Below are positions 10,596-21,429 of a stretch of DNA of 64,000 nt, piece after piece (the first letter of the stretch is position 1; each line of letters starts with the position of its first letter). Origin of the DNA: Bactericera cockerelli. Its lineage: Eukaryota > Arthropoda > Insecta > Hemiptera > Triozidae. The stretch lies in the NCBI GenBank assembly GCA_024516035.1, contig CM044957.1:17369771-17433770 (forward strand), written 5' to 3'. Under the pieces are notes generated by a model. It saw only the letters and a list, made by a program, of their open reading frames with translations, was not told where the DNA came from and searched no databases. Position numbers and translations under genes: made by a program.

Positions 10596-10632
10596 ATTAC
10601 TCTGAAAGTCCAGTGGACTTGTGCCGAGTAAT
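10596..10632 (-). promoter_or_regulatory. two-tier hairpin in the 3' UTR of the non-LTR element
   Basis: ATTACTC/GAGTAAT forms an outer stem and AGTCC/GGACT an inner stem around a 3-base loop, about 290 nt after the ORF2 stop. Many non-LTR elements present a 3' stem-loop to their reverse transcriptase. That role here is inference. Confidence 0.5.
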
Positions 10633-10914
10633 AGGTTTTTTTTTTAGTTAGTTTTGTTTTATTTATATGTTTATTTTATGATTATATTTGGTTTACAACT
10701 TTTGTTTTGTTTATTATATTCTTCATATTTATTATCAAATTTTCTATTATTTGTAATAATTTTATGTTAAATTAATAACTAAAAGAAATTAAAATATTTT
10801 TTTTTATTTTTATAAAATTATTGAATTGAGGGTTTTCTCTTCAAGTTAGACAATAATATGTATTTCTATTATTTTTTATTTTTAATAAAATGTAATAGGT
10901 ATTTTTCTTAGTAG

Positions 10915-13900
10915 CTATGCGATCAAAGTCATGTTCCAATATGCTATGTCCTTGTTTTCAGTCAGCATTTTTTTAAGCCAATTGTTTATTCTATGGTTTA
11001 GGTTTACTCTGTTACTTTTTATAAGGGTTTCAATTTCTTCTGGTTTGGTATTGTTATCTTTAATAAATTTATTGTAAAATTTGGGTCCTAAATACAAAAT
11101 ATTTCTTTGGGAAAAAGTTGTGTTGACTCTAATTGTTTGAGCAAGGCTTCTTGTTTTATTTCTGGTACAATGATTATGGATTATTTGTATTTGATGGAAT
11201 TCATCCCATTCTGATTTATTCAGTAAGTAGAATTTGGTACATAATTTAACAAATAGAAGGTTGAGAGGTAAGACATCAAATTCAATGAAAATTTCGTTTG
11301 TGGGAAATCTTTTATTTTTATTTAGACAAATTTTTATAAGATATTTTTGGATAATGTATAGAGGAGTAAGTTTATTTTGAAATGTACCACCCCATATGGC
11401 AAATCCATACTGAATAACTGATTGAGCCAGGGCAAAGTATACTGAACGCATTAATTTTTTGTGTAGTATGTTACGCAAAGAATAGAATTTATGTATTAGT
11501 TTTCTCAGTCTGTTGATAACATTTATGATATGATTTTCCCACTTTAAGTTAGTGTCAATTTGAACTCCTAGGAATTTATGGCTATCTGTTTTTGTAATTT
11601 TATAACAAATGCACCTGTCATTTCTTAAGCAGTTTGTTTTATGTATTTTAATATCAAAATTTGTATTATTTTGATCATTTGTCAGAAAGGTCATGTATTT
11701 TGTTTTTTCTTCATTGAACACTAATTCTTTATCCACACATATTTTTTTAATATTATTAATATCAAGTTCCATTTTTTTGAATGCTTTTTCCCAGTTATCT
11801 TCAGCAATAAAGAGTGTCATATCATCAGCAAAGGCTATTATTTGGCAGTTTATGTTTGCTTTAACTATATCTATACTGTATATATTGAATAATATTGGGC
11901 TTAGGCATGTTCCTTGTCCCAGTCCTCTGGTTAATTCTAGTTTATTTGAGCTTTTATTATTAATTTGTACAATTTGATGTCTTTCTTTAATATATGATTT
12001 GAACCAATCGAGGCTTGTGTTATTTATTCCAATATTCTTCAGACTATTCAACAGTAGGTTATGTGATATAGTATCAAATGCTTTAGAAAGGTCAATATAT
12101 ACTGCTAAACATTTTTTCTTTTGATCTATATTATTGTATAAAAATTTTGAGAATTTAAAAATTGCTTGTTCGGTACCTTTGCCCGGTCTGAATCCAAATT
12201 GGCAATCTGACAGGATATTGTTTTTTTCAATGTAGAAGCTTAATCTATTTTTAATGATTTTTTCTAGTATTTTTGCTATGCTACTTTGGAGTGCTATAGG
12301 CCTGTAATTATTTAAGATATGTTTATTTCCATTTTTATGTATTGGTTTAAGAATTGAAGTTTTGAAAATATTAGGGAATGTACCCGACTTTATGCTCAGA
12401 TTAAAAATGTGGATTAGTATGTAGGACACATGTGGTAGGATTGTTTTTATTGTTTTATTAGAAATGTTGTCTATACCAACAGAGTTTGTCATTTTAGTGT
12501 TTTCCATACATTTTTCAATTTCCTCTATTGTTACATTTTGCAAAAAAATATTGTTAAAATCATAATTTGGATTTAATAGGTTTGGATTTTGAATATCTTC
12601 GGTGTTGGTTGGTACAACTGTTTTATATTCCGAGTTCTTATCTTTAATAATGTTTTCCCCTATGTTCGTAAAAAAGTTATTGAAAATATTTCCTAATTCT
12701 TCGGGTTTGGTATTGGAATCATAGCACTCATTATTTTCAAGGATAATCTTAATATCTTTTTGTTGATTAGTGTTATTTTTGCCCATAATTTCGTTCATTG
12801 TTCTCCAAATTTTTTTAGGGTCATTATTATCTACATCATTTTTTATTTTTTGTTTGTAATAGTTATGTTTAGTTTTCTTTATGAGGTTATTTAATTTATT
12901 TCTGTGATTTTTTATTTTATTTTTTAGATCTGTATTAAAAGGTTCTTTCTTTAATTTTCTGATGAGTTTTTCTTTTTCTCTTATAGCTTTAACTAAAGAA
13001 GTATTGATCCAAGGTTTAATATGCATGTCTTTGTTTTTAATTTTAATTTGTTTGGAAGATTCTTTGGTTAAATTGTTAAGAGTAGTTAAGAACTTATATG
13101 CTGCTGCGTTTGTATCATTGTTTTCAAGAATATCACTCCAGTTATGTTGTTCTATTTTAGCTATTAGTTCATCATAGTTTATTTTAGTAAATGTTTTATT
13201 TAATTCTTTGTAGTTATTTTTATATAGTTTAATATTTAGGTATGTGCTAAAATGGTCGGTAATATTACTTTTGATAATACCTGATTGATATTTATTTATA
13301 TTCTTAATAATAACATGATCTAAACATGATTTGGCATTTCCATCTATCCTTGTATAATTATCAAAACAAAAAGAGTAGTTTAGGTTTATGAGAGAGAACT
13401 CATAGTTGATTCTCTGATTAGAGTATTCTTCTTTAGAGATGTCAATATTCATGTCACCTAGTACACATATTTTTTCTGAATCATTTACTTCCTCAAGAAT
13501 TGAAATAAGAGATTGGGTAAAGTAATCAATATTGTTGTCACTAGGGGATCTATAAACAGCTAAAATGTTCACATGGAAATCATTGTTATTAATTTCACAG
13601 TATAAAGAGCTTGATGATGGTAACGGATATTCTTTAGTTTTACAATTAAGATTTTCATGAACAAAAACATAAATTCCACAATTCCTATTGTGTTTGTAAG
13701 AAGTAGAATAGCTGTTGTAGTTAGGTATATTGAAAGAACTATGGTTTTCATGCCATGTTTCCGTGAGAATAATTACATCGAAAAAATATTTCTTGTCAGA
13801 AAGGTAAGTACAAAGGCTGTCAAAATTTTTTGAAATACTTCTAATATTAGTGTGAAAAATTTTGAAATCAGTGGATATAATTGAATTGTAATAACTTGAG

Positions 13901-13962
13901 ATACAATTAAAATCAACAGAGCTGTAAATTTCTTCATTATCTATTTGGTCAATGTAGTCCAT
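10915..13962 (-). CDS. non-LTR retrotransposon ORF2: endonuclease-reverse transcriptase
   Basis: Protein of 1015 residues that nicks genomic DNA and primes reverse transcription of its own RNA. Residues 30-245 are an exonuclease-endonuclease-phosphatase domain with all expected residues: N39 in HTNIRS, E68 in LTETW, YRSP near 137, GDMN 169-172, DH 215-216 and SDH-type TDH 235-237. Residues about 480-760 are the reverse transcriptase: NNYRPIALQS, FGFRPGKGTEQ, motif A D624 in VYIDLSKAFD, GLGQGTCLSPILFN, and the catalytic FADD at 711-714. A C-terminal part of about 250 residues has no RNase H signature. No stops or frameshifts, so the protein looks functional. It is rich in Asn, Lys and Ile codons, unlike the GC-rich Shaw exons. 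Confidence 0.93.
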   Translation of the reverse strand: MDYIDQIDNEEIYSSVDFNCISSYYNSIISTDFKIFHTNIRSISKNFDSLCTYLSDKKYFFDVIILTETWHENHSSFNIPNYNSYSTSYKHNRNCGIYVFVHENLNCKTKEYPLPSSSSLYCEINNNDFHVNILAVYRSPSDNNIDYFTQSLISILEEVNDSEKICVLGDMNIDISKEEYSNQRINYEFSLINLNYSFCFDNYTRIDGNAKSCLDHVIIKNINKYQSGIIKSNITDHFSTYLNIKLYKNNYKELNKTFTKINYDELIAKIEQHNWSDILENNDTNAAAYKFLTTLNNLTKESSKQIKIKNKDMHIKPWINTSLVKAIREKEKLIRKLKKEPFNTDLKNKIKNHRNKLNNLIKKTKHNYYKQKIKNDVDNNDPKKIWRTMNEIMGKNNTNQQKDIKIILENNECYDSNTKPEELGNIFNNFFTNIGENIIKDKNSEYKTVVPTNTEDIQNPNLLNPNYDFNNIFLQNVTIEEIEKCMENTKMTNSVGIDNISNKTIKTILPHVSYILIHIFNLSIKSGTFPNIFKTSILKPIHKNGNKHILNNYRPIALQSSIAKILEKIIKNRLSFYIEKNNILSDCQFGFRPGKGTEQAIFKFSKFLYNNIDQKKKCLAVYIDLSKAFDTISHNLLLNSLKNIGINNTSLDWFKSYIKERHQIVQINNKSSNKLELTRGLGQGTCLSPILFNIYSIDIVKANINCQIIAFADDMTLFIAEDNWEKAFKKMELDINNIKKICVDKELVFNEEKTKYMTFLTNDQNNTNFDIKIHKTNCLRNDRCICYKITKTDSHKFLGVQIDTNLKWENHIINVINRLRKLIHKFYSLRNILHKKLMRSVYFALAQSVIQYGFAIWGGTFQNKLTPLYIIQKYLIKICLNKNKRFPTNEIFIEFDVLPLNLLFVKLCTKFYLLNKSEWDEFHQIQIIHNHCTRNKTRSLAQTIRVNTTFSQRNILYLGPKFYNKFIKDNNTKPEEIETLIKSNRVNLNHRINNWLKKMLTENKDIAYWNMTLIA

Positions 13963-14078
13963 ACTTGGTGTGGTTTACGTTGTAGATGTTGCAGTGAAGA
14001 CAAAGGAGGCATAGCAGACAGGCATAGAAGAGAAAGCATGACTGTGAAGATGAGATGATGTACTGTGGACCTTGATTG

Positions 14079-14732
14079 CTATATGATTTTCAGTAAGTCC
14101 GCTTCCTCAGAGATGGTAATGGACTTGCCCGTTCCATCCTTCTTGCAGTACACCTTGCAGTCCTTGATCCATGTATACTGCCAGCCTTTTTCCTTTGCAA
14201 TGGCTTTGGTTTGTTTGAGTATTCCTTTGTAGAAGTGGGTAAGGTGCTCATTCATATAGACTGTAGTGTCTGGCAGGTTTTCATTGATGTCCTTGCAAGT
14301 GAGTTTTTTCTCCTTAATGTACTCCTTGTACGCAGACATCATTTTATTTTTTGTCCATCTAGATACCATTTGGACTACAATATTCTTGGGGCCCTTGCCA
14401 AACCTCTGGACTCTGTGTGCGGCTTGAATATCCTTTTCTTCAATTTCCACTCCTATCTTTCTGCTTACTTCTTTTATAATGTCCCATACATTCTCATTTG
14501 GTGTTTCTACCATGTTTGTAATTTCTAAGTTGTTGATGCGGTCCCTTTGTTCCGACACATTTAGTCGGGTCCCCATTTTCTTGATTTCTCTGTCTCTCTC
14601 ATCAATTTCTTGTTTTAATATCTTGTTCTCTTCCATCACTGCAGTCAAGGAGGCCTGCATCTCATTCATTTTTGACAGCAACTGTGCCATCATCTCCTTG
14701 ATTTCCTTCATCTCTTCACTGTGCTTGGTCAT
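14079..14732 (-). CDS. non-LTR retrotransposon ORF1, coiled-coil nucleic-acid-binding protein
   Basis: Protein of 217 residues starting MTKHSEEMKEIKEMMAQLLS. Residues about 3-65 show heptad-rich Glu/Lys/Leu/Met sequence, a coiled coil likely to form trimers or dimers. Residues about 75-215 hold a basic domain (AAHRVQRFGKGPKNIVVQMV, then WTKNKM, and a C-terminal KDCKVYCKKDGTGKSITISE) resembling the ORF1/FP25K-like C-terminal domain of other arthropod non-LTR elements. It lies 116 bp upstream of ORF2 on the same strand and would coat the element RNA. Family assignment is from memory of motif style; the position upstream of ORF2 is the stronger evidence. Confidence 0.8.
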   Translation of the reverse strand: MTKHSEEMKEIKEMMAQLLSKMNEMQASLTAVMEENKILKQEIDERDREIKKMGTRLNVSEQRDRINNLEITNMVETPNENVWDIIKEVSRKIGVEIEEKDIQAAHRVQRFGKGPKNIVVQMVSRWTKNKMMSAYKEYIKEKKLTCKDINENLPDTTVYMNEHLTHFYKGILKQTKAIAKEKGWQYTWIKDCKVYCKKDGTGKSITISEEADLLKII

Positions 14733-15482
14733 ACTTTAACTTGATCAGAAACAGGACTTCCCAGACAAGGGGTACATTCAGAACTTCACTGAAGTCGGGG
14801 TTGTGGGAAGTTAGTAGATAACTAAATGGTGTATATCTTAAAGTAGAGATATCAGTGCTTAAGAATATGTAGTTATAAGATGAAATATTCTGGAGATTAA
14901 TGAGATAATTGTGGATAAACTTTTGAAACTCTCAAAACACGGTACCGGTAAGTTGGCAGATAATAGTGTCTCAGATAATTATAAGTGCCGCACGCGACAT
15001 TTTTTATCACGAGTATTCAGAGGAAATTACTATAGACCCTTTGCGGGTCCCTTACGTGCTAGTCGAGTCACTACAAAATTAATAATGGTTAAATGGTTAC
15101 TATCTCCATAATTGAACATGAGAAATTGAAACATTGGTATGATCAACTATTGTTTTTCAAATTTAGATATTTAAATCTGCCATTTTCCCTCTCTGAACGG
15201 CCCGCAAACTATGAAAATGAAACCAAAGATTGTAATTTTGTCATAAAAATATCAGAATTATATTTTATCTTAAAATTTATTATGTCTAGAATTATGCCAT
15301 AAAGAGTCTCGAAAATTTAAATTTTATTCGTAGGAAGTGAATTCCGACCATAAAAAAGTTCAAACTCTTAATTTTTATTCGTCGCCTTTTTTTGTACGAA
15401 AATTAAAATATCACAAACATCGTAAAAACTGTTTTTAAAAAATTATTCTACCCCAATCGCGGGCTTTTGTTTTTATTTTCAG

Positions 15483-15627
15483 GCCAGATCAAAGTTACCA
15501 AAGAAAAGACGGCGGGTCCTGCCTGTGGAACAGCCCAGACCTAAGAGAGGCGAAAGCGTAAATGTGCTCAACCGGAGGATGACTGCCATCAAGAATAATC
15601 CCTCCATGTTCACCGGTGCTAAACTAG
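15483..15627 (+). CDS. Shaw: Shaw-type (Kv3) K+ channel, proximal C-terminal tail exon
   Basis: Exon of 145 nt (48 codons plus one base, ends in phase 1), with a TTTTCAG acceptor and G|GTGAGT donor. It begins ARSKLPKKRRRVLPVEQPRP, the basic segment that directly follows S6 in insect Shaw proteins and faces the cytoplasm. The rest (NVLNRRMTAIKNNPSMFTG) is a polar tail. It continues in frame from the exon ending at 3889. The family-specific KKRRRVLPVEQPR stretch is the strongest support that this is the true next exon across an 11.6-kb transposon-laden intron. Confidence 0.9.
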
Positions 15628-18500
15628 GTGAGTTCCTGTTTATACAAGTCGACCATTATCGTTGGTATCGAGAACGTCTTAGTGTGAGGTTATGTTATAA
15701 TGTTGCTATCTTTTTCAACCGAACATAAATTTTAATGGTAATTATCAAAGAGGTTTCCCACGTCCCGAAAGTTGGTCCATATAATTTTTACAGCTGATAG
15801 TTGTCGTGTCCAGACTGGTTAGTTTGGCTTGACAAGTAGACCACTGACGTCCTGGCTTCGTTTTGATTAAAGGGTAGATACCTATCTAGAATAACTGTGC
15901 CAACGATGTTCTATCATACCAGATTAAAAACTCTTCCTGATTAAAATTTATTATCCTTTTATAATCCTGCCATTTTGTAATATTATTTTATGCCATTTGT
16001 TTATTCCGCCTTGAGAATTATGTGGTGAAAAATATTTTTGACATTAAAAATTGCTCACTCTCTCTTCCTCTAATTAAATTAAATTTTAGAGCATAACAAG
16101 ATTTCACCATTATGGTGAGCTTTTGTTATTTGCTCGACAAATTCTGCTCAAAATTATCTCTTCTCTTATTGAGATAAATGAGATAACTCATTGCTTATCT
16201 CTCCTTTCTATCTTTTCCTACTGTCCCCCTCTTTTTTAATCAAGTAAACATCTCATCATTGGACTTCCTCCCTTCCTTTTTTCTCTATCCCTCACATTCT
16301 CCATTTTTTATTTATATATTTTAACCATTTCTTTCTCTCTCTTATCTTTCATCCTCTTTTATCTCTCAGCCCAAATAACTTTACGGTCCTCGTGCATGTT
16401 GGGATATTTTAATTTCATCCTTCTCTCCTCTCCTGCCCAGACAACTAAATTGTTTGAATTTTTATTCTTGAGGTCAAGAGTAGGGTCCACTTTGCAGCAT
16501 TCTTCTTTGGAAAGTATTTCCCGTTGTATAAAACATGTTTAGCTTCATGTTCTTCCTTGTCGACCAGTGTTGTAGCTCTGGAGTCCTTTGTTGAAGTCTA
16601 AAAGAGTGAGAAAAAAAATTGAGTGGAAGATGGTTTCAGGAGGTAATCTTTTTTTTATTCAAATATCCAACTTTTCCAACAGAATATAGCTAAATTTAAA
16701 TGTAGTTGTTAGCACTTGAAAAATGTGTTTCAGAAGGTTGAAAAATAACCAGTCGAATATTAGTAGTTATTATAATTTAGAATACTGTTTATATTTTCGT
16801 TGATAAAACTACTGTTAAATTATTAAATTTTAAAATAATGAAGACAATAAAATTATTGAATATCCTCGTGAATAACTTTTTTTATGAACGCCGTTTAACT
16901 ATTTATTTGGTATGCAATGTGCAATGTAAAAATGTACTTCAATTATTTAATCAAAATATTATTATTTATTTTCGAGAGCGAGAGAGAAAATATGCAACAG
17001 TTAAGTTTATCAAGCATGTTCTTTAAACTCGATGGAATATAAATAATAATTTAAATTATTATTTTGTTTGACCCTTTGATTTTTATGCCACTACCTACCT
17101 ACTCCTGCTTATAAGCTTTAGCCTAATTATACATGTATGAAACATTTGTTGGAATTAACTGTCTTAACTGTTAGAATTAAGGCAATCATTTATTTAAGTT
17201 ATTAAACAAGAAACAGAAATGAAATAATAGTAAAAATACTTGATCGAAAATAAATAAATTTGTCAAGCATAATAAATATCTTTTTTAACTCCCTGAATGA
17301 CCTTCTTTGATGAAGTTCTGCTAATAAAGTTGACTACTCCCCTAACCAGTAACCACTAAGCTATTGTAGAAATTGGATTTCCTTCAATAAAAAGATACGC
17401 AATCCGGGCTACTTCTAAACAGGGAGACAGAGAGGAGACAAAAGGGAAATTGTTTCTGTTCAATCGAAAATAAATGTCTCTTGACACCTTCATTGGGCTG
17501 GGAAACTTTAACTAGGTACCTACTACCTACTTCATTGTGGCTTCTCCCCAGACGAGACAGGTGAGGAAAAGTGAGGAGGAGGGAGAGGTGGAGTGAGAGA
17601 GGTGGAGGGAGGCAGGACTGATGAATATTTAATACCTTTATACATTCACATACCTATAGCATAGCACCAATAATACGTATAAAGTCAAAGTTCTACGTAT
17701 AAAGGTATACCTATATTTTGTGGTTAGTTTTCAAGTTGTAGTTTCGTTTTTGTTTTGTTGGTATTATTCTTGTGGTTAAACTTACTTTAATAACTTTTGC
17801 TTTTATTGTAACACTAGGTTGTTTGTGGTTGGAGATACTGTAATGACTTTGTTAATACTGAGATTTGCTGCTCTTCAGCGGGAATTAGCTGACGAAAATG
17901 TACCATTATTATAATCATCCAGGTTTAACCTGTAGGATTTCAAACTGTTTATGTCTCCAAGTGAGATTTCAAACCCTGACTTGGGTTGTGTGTTAACCAT
18001 GTTTGTCAAATGAACAAGAATGACTGAAATAATGTTATCATCCAGATATTGTGCGGTGCGAGGACGGGACGAAACAAAAAATTGTATTCGTCATGGAGCT
18101 TGTCTCCAGGGCAGACGACCTTATGAAGGGCAAAGAAGTGCCACTGTTTTAATTAATTTGTCTTTGTTGTGTCTGAAGGTTTATCCAGACGCTGGGTTCT
18201 GTTTATTCATGCCTGTTATTGTAGGAACTAAGCCTGCGGATTGGCAGCCCCGAGGTAGCTCCCACCCTTGTTATGCCTTGCCCCACAGGTTAGATAAGGC
18301 GCCCTTCTGTTCCTGGGTCTTATCGTCTGGATGAAATTGAAAATGTATCCAAAGCAAAGGGAAATCCCTTACCTTTGTACTCTTGTGCTAACAAAGGAAG
18401 GTTCAGGTCACGTGCTGAAAGACGCATCGCCACTTTGTGTTTGTAAAGATATTCTGCTGATAATAATAAAGCTCAATGATGATAGTTGTTGTCATAATTA
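15628..18500. other. intron 3 of the Shaw-type gene, no recognised feature
   Basis: AT-rich with pyrimidine-rich patches (about 16200-16400). I see no exon with paired splice sites and no transposon I can name. Confidence 0.4.
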
Positions 18501-18512
18501 TTGCAACTTAAA

Positions 18513-18542
18513 GAAGAGTTCTCAGAAACCTGAGAACTCTTC
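18513..18542. repeat. perfect 13-bp hairpin
   Basis: GAAGAGTTCTCAG and CTGAGAACTCTTC are exact reverse complements separated by the loop AAAC. Located in intron 3 of the Shaw-type gene. No known RNA family recognised. Confidence 0.85.
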
Positions 18543-20009
18543 CCTGTTTTGAAATGCCATTTCTGCATTCTTCGTTATCTCTTTTGTTTTAGGGTCACAG
18601 TGGAGGCAACTTGTTGACTCTGAAATAACAGCAGCTCGACATCGCACTGAACCTTTTGTTGTGCAAATTAGCTCTCTTGGGGTCGCTTTCCTAGTCCAAT
18701 ATCACATAGCTGAAAGCTGTATGCTTTTCTAAACATTGTAAATATTTCATAGTATAAAACATACTATGGACATTATATTATATCTCCTCTGTGTCAGAGT
18801 CAAGTTGTAGATTTTCAGCAAGCAGGTTCACAATAATAAAAATGATAATATAATAATTTCAGATCATGATAGTGAAAGTTGGCGTCAGATAGCGCCTAGG
18901 TATGGTGAGAAAATATATTAATAAATAAACGAGAAGGATGATGGCACAAAGGAGAATAAGAATAACAAACATGAAAGTTGTGCAAAACAAAAACTTGAAT
19001 GTCATAGCTAGCTTTCGACAGCTAAATTATTCAGCCTCTTTTCCTGTTTTCGAGTTTCCGTCGCTTTCTTAAAATTTCTGTTTGCGAATAAATAATAAAT
19101 CAGCCATTTCTAACACTAATGAGGACAGTATAGTTTGTACCACTGGAGTAATCTTGCGTAGATCCTAGGTTTTATCCTCGTGGATGATAAAAAAAAACGG
19201 CTCAAATTGGCTATCATGTAACCAGGTTAAAATAATAGTACAGAAATAACGTAACACTCTCTTTTACTGTAGTTGTTATAGGTATAAAAAGAAGAGATAA
19301 TCTTATCACATCAGATTCAGATAAAAATAGGAAATGATCTGGGGAAAAATTCTCATTTCTCTTATTTTTTTTTACTATTATACAGACAGACACTTCGAGC
19401 TGTATAGATCTCACGCCCAACAAAGGTATTGTTGACCAACATGGTACCCATCAACAAAATCAAATTATACACACGTCGATGCGTGAACTACAAGCAATCT
19501 GAACATCAAGAGAAAGCCCAACAGTTGGAACTACTGCTAGAATATCTATCGAAATGCGCTGAATCGGTGTCCATTCTAAAGATGTTATATTGCAGTAAAA
19601 TAATGCTATTGAACGGTAGTAAAAATTATGAGGGGAGACACGAATTCATTTTTAAGCATAAAAATTGAAATTTCTTAAGTTTTTGCTTTGTACGTACAGA
19701 TCTTAAGAAAAAGGCCGCCTTGCTGGGTAATAAGTAAATGTAGAAGAAAAAAATCTTGCAAATTTTATTATAAAATTACTGAAGGATAAGAGAACGAAGA
19801 TTTATAAAATATAATAAATTTGAGTAATAATATATTATTACGTACATAATAATTAATATGTAGACCTTATTATTTAAAGTGCTGTGATATTAATAAAAGT
19901 ATCATAATACCAGCAATTTAAGCAAAGCCTTATTTTATATTATTTTTATTAAAATACCTATTTAAAAACAGAACTAAAAATATATAATATGTCTATTAGA
20001 TGGCAATCG

Positions 20010-20210
20010 GTATAATTTATAAAGGGTCCTCGGCCAGTCGTCCAACGAATACTTTTCTCTGTATAGTGTAACTGTATACTTTTGACGTGTGCATCAAATT
20101 TCAAATATCTAACTTATATTACTTATACCCATCTAGAGATGAATTTTGTTAACAGACACACGGACAACAGAAAAACCCGTAGACTGTATGGGTTTCTGTT
20201 GAGTCCTATT
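20010..20210 (+). mobile_element. probable interspersed repeat 3' end
   Basis: Contains TCCTCGGCCAGTCG and then CAGACACACGGACAACAGAA before TGTATGGGTTTCTGTTGAG. This resembles the ACAGACGGACAAC...GGGTTCCG ends common in insect repeat families. The class is not certain. Confidence 0.3.
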
Positions 20211-20498
20211 TTTACAGAATAATAGGATGAATGTAAAAAAATTATAAATGTTACGATGAAAATTTACAACTCGCACTTTAGATTACACTGAATTATCTAG
20301 GACTATCTACCTATTTACTGAGAATGTGAGGACAGAACACATAGCTGAATCAGTATGACTAATCAACAAAACAATTTCTCGGAAGTAGGTATAAATTTAA
20401 TAATAAAAAAATATCCTTTTCCCATCTGAGAGACGGACGATACGACTGATAGGATGAGTTGGATGAAAATTTTAATAAAGGAAATTAATTTGTATGTA

Positions 20499-20607
20499 CG
20501 CCTAGTAATTTTAATGTTTATGCAATGTGTTACAAAAAATAGTCACTGATTCGCCTAGTAATTTCAATGTTTATGCAATGTACTACAAAAAATAGTGTCA
20601 CTGATTC
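20499..20607. repeat. 53-bp tandem duplication
   Basis: Two adjacent copies starting CGCCTAGTAATTT and containing AATGTTTATGCAATGT, offset 53 bp, with a few substitutions and a 2-base indel (AGTCACTG versus AGTGTCACTG). Confidence 0.85.
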
Positions 20608-20761
20608 ATTCTCAATTTTTTTAATGGACGTAACATTATTTAGAACACTGTAAAGTACTCTAAATGACAATACTAAAGTCCTGAAAGGTATACAATTATT
20701 ATACGAGTAAACTAATACAAGTTAAAGTATAATAAAGATCACGTTAACATTTTTAATATTT

Positions 20762-20995
20762 TCACAACACATAAATAACTTCTCCAAGGACATCTTCCCG
20801 GGGCAGTGTACTCAGCACTCAGACAACATTACCTCTTTGAACAGCAAAACTAATCCTTTGTCTGAAATATTCCCCCGCGCGTCTATCCTTCGTCTCAAGG
20901 ACCAAGGTTTTGGATATGCAGTTAAACATTTCCAAAGCACTTGGCCCAAAAGAGCCAAAGGTTTCAACGGCGAAAAGAATGTTTTTTCAGCAATA
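20762..20995 (-). pseudogene. decayed retroelement ORF segment, copy A
   Basis: On the minus strand the frame reads ILFAVETFGSFGPSALEMF and later FRQRISFAVQRGNVV, interrupted by a TGA. The ETxG...QRxSxAxQRGN pattern is one I associate with the C-terminal tail of some invertebrate retrotransposon reverse transcriptases. The family is not proven. A related copy lies at 35236-35560. This copy has no MITE at the site where the other is interrupted. Confidence 0.4.
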
Positions 20996-21330
20996 TTGAT
21001 TATTGATTAATGTATCCCCTATGTGTTATTCAAAGTACACATGGATTACAAAACATGCAGCTTTTCACATTGGACCTCACCTAAACTTTAAATATTAACT
21101 TTTTAATATATTCATAAAAATTCATGAACATTTTTAAATCTTTCTGTTTAATTTCTTCATGTTCTTTCATTTTGTTTTTGATAAAATGTTCTTTGATTAA
21201 TAAAAAAAACTACAGTTTCTTACTAACGGCTGTAATATTTGATCAGCGAATATTTTTCAGTTGAGTGTGAAGCACAGTGAAGCTATGAATTATGTATTAA
21301 TCTAACTTGGTTTATCCTTTTCTGTTCCAG

Positions 21331-21429
21331 GAAACATCAATGGGGTGAACATGATAGGCCTAGCACTGCAGGGACCTTCGCTAGGCTTGCTGGCATCCTC
21401 CAATACTACTGTACCTAACAGGCCCGCTA
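21331..21429 (+). CDS. Shaw: Shaw-type (Kv3) K+ channel, distal C-terminal tail exon
   Basis: Exon of 99 nt that accepts phase 1 and leaves phase 1, with a strong pyrimidine tract TCTGTTCCAG and donor A|GTAAGT. The first two bases complete a glycine codon with the last base of the exon at 15627. It encodes NINGVNMIGLALQGPSLGLL and then a Ser/Asn/Thr-rich stretch ending near RPA. I do not recall the exact counterpart in other species, so the assignment rests on splice-site quality, phase agreement and the open frame. It is likely cytoplasmic tail sequence with no catalytic role. Confidence 0.75.

Larger units (their letters stand above)
10440..14900 (-). mobile_element. full-length non-LTR retrotransposon (CR1/jockey-like), both ORFs intact
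   Basis: Two-ORF non-LTR element inserted antisense in the 11.6-kb Shaw intron. ORF1 (14079-14732) and ORF2 (10915-13962) are both uninterrupted and separated by 116 bp. There is no LTR and no RNase H domain. The endonuclease is apurinic-type at the N-terminus of ORF2, as in the CR1/jockey/Kiri/Daphne lineages. The clade is not resolved. The 3' end is taken near the TTA-rich simple repeat at about 10440-10497 and the 5' end just upstream of ORF1. I could not identify a target duplication, so both borders are approximate. Confidence 0.8.

Noticed and set aside
11693..14739. Several + strand ORFs opposite the non-LTR element
   Set aside because: They are antisense shadows of ORF1 and ORF2, with no domains of their own.
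18020..18334. 104-residue + strand ORF in Shaw intron 3
   Set aside because: No domain, no paired splice sites and no repeat match; considered random.
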